Positions 6,012 to 6,221 of a stretch of DNA of 6,221 nucleotides are shown one piece after another. Source of the DNA: JAVBMU01 sp031551755 (lineage in GTDB: Bacteria > Actinomycetota > Actinomycetes > Actinomycetales > Cellulomonadaceae); contig JAVBNE010000053.1 in assembly GCA_031551755.1 (NCBI GenBank), forward strand, positions 1-6,221. The letters run 5' to 3'. Below the pieces are notes generated by a model that saw only the letters and a list, made by a program, of their open reading frames with translations, ran no database searches and was not told the DNA's origin. The position numbers and the translations under genes were made by a program. Each line of letters starts with the position of its first letter. Positions within the stretch are counted from its first letter, which is position 1.

Positions 6012-6221
6012 ATGCAAAAAATCAGAAACATCGCAATTATTGCACACGTTGACCACGGAAAAACGACCTTAGTGGACAGGATGATTATACAGGGAAAACT
6101 GTTCCGTGAAAACGAAAAACACGAAGAATTATTTTTAGATAACAACGACTTGGAGCGCGAACGCGGCATTACCATTCTGGCAAAAAACGTTTCGGTTCCC
6201 TACAAAGGTTACAAAATAAAC
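6012..6221 (+). CDS. typA: GTP-binding protein TypA/BipA (5' part, cut by window end)
   Basis: The first 70 codons of a ribosome-associated translational GTPase. The P-loop (G1) is AHVDHGKT at residues 11-18, and switch I (G2) lies in LERERGITIL (47-56). The sequence LDNNDLERERGITIL followed by AKNVSV matches TypA rather than LepA, whose equivalent reads LDxMDLERERGITIK. The DxPGH motif, the other GTPase motifs and the C-terminal domains lie beyond the window. TypA/BipA is a conserved elongation-factor-like GTPase linked to ribosome assembly and stress or cold response. The ATG at 6012 gives the usual TypA N-terminus (MQKIRNIAIIAHVDHG). A GGGAG at 5995-5999 is 12 bases away, too far for a normal Shine-Dalgarno. 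The gene has its own promoter and is probably independent of the upstream glycosylation genes. Confidence 0.95.
   Translation, partial: MQKIRNIAIIAHVDHGKTTLVDRMIIQGKLFRENEKHEELFLDNNDLERERGITILAKNVSVPYKGYKIN

Overview
The window reads as chromosomal DNA from a member of the Bacteroidota, most likely order Bacteroidales. Three things point there. The upstream regions carry the Bacteroides-type -7 promoter element TAnnTTTG instead of E. coli-like -35/-10 boxes. No start codon is preceded by a well-placed strong Shine-Dalgarno sequence. The protein families (a methyltransferase/GT2 fusion and a TypA with an LDNNDLERERGITIL switch I region) are of Bacteroidota type. Genus or species cannot be named from this sequence. 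Every gene lies on the + strand.

Layout: positions 1-66 are an AT-rich leader with a promoter for a tRNA-Gly (anticodon CCC) at 67-139. After a 50-base gap with its own candidate promoter come three closely spaced genes (gaps of 27 and 32 bases). These are a fusion of a SAM-dependent methyltransferase with a GT2 (DPM1-like) glycosyltransferase (190-1593), a GT4 glycosyltransferase (1621-2907) and a large multi-pass membrane GT-C type glycosyltransferase (2940-4898). A 56-base gap containing a good TTTG-N19-TAnnTTT promoter precedes an FkbM-family methyltransferase (4955-5887). A 124-base intergenic region with a perfect 10-bp inverted repeat and a TACCTTTG promoter leads into the 5' part of typA/bipA (from 6012, cut by the window end).

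Together the four middle genes look like a small glycan assembly and modification cassette between two housekeeping genes. A reasonable but unproven model has three steps: the DPM1-like GT2 domain loads a sugar onto a polyprenyl-phosphate carrier, the GT-C membrane enzyme uses that lipid-linked sugar on the periplasmic side, and the GT4 enzyme adds sugars in the cytoplasm. The two methyltransferase modules (N-terminal half of the first gene, and FkbM) would methylate sugars or other parts of the product. The acceptor (lipid, capsule/LPS-type glycan, or protein O-glycan) cannot be read from the sequence. No mobile element, CRISPR array, pseudogene or clear intrinsic terminator was found.
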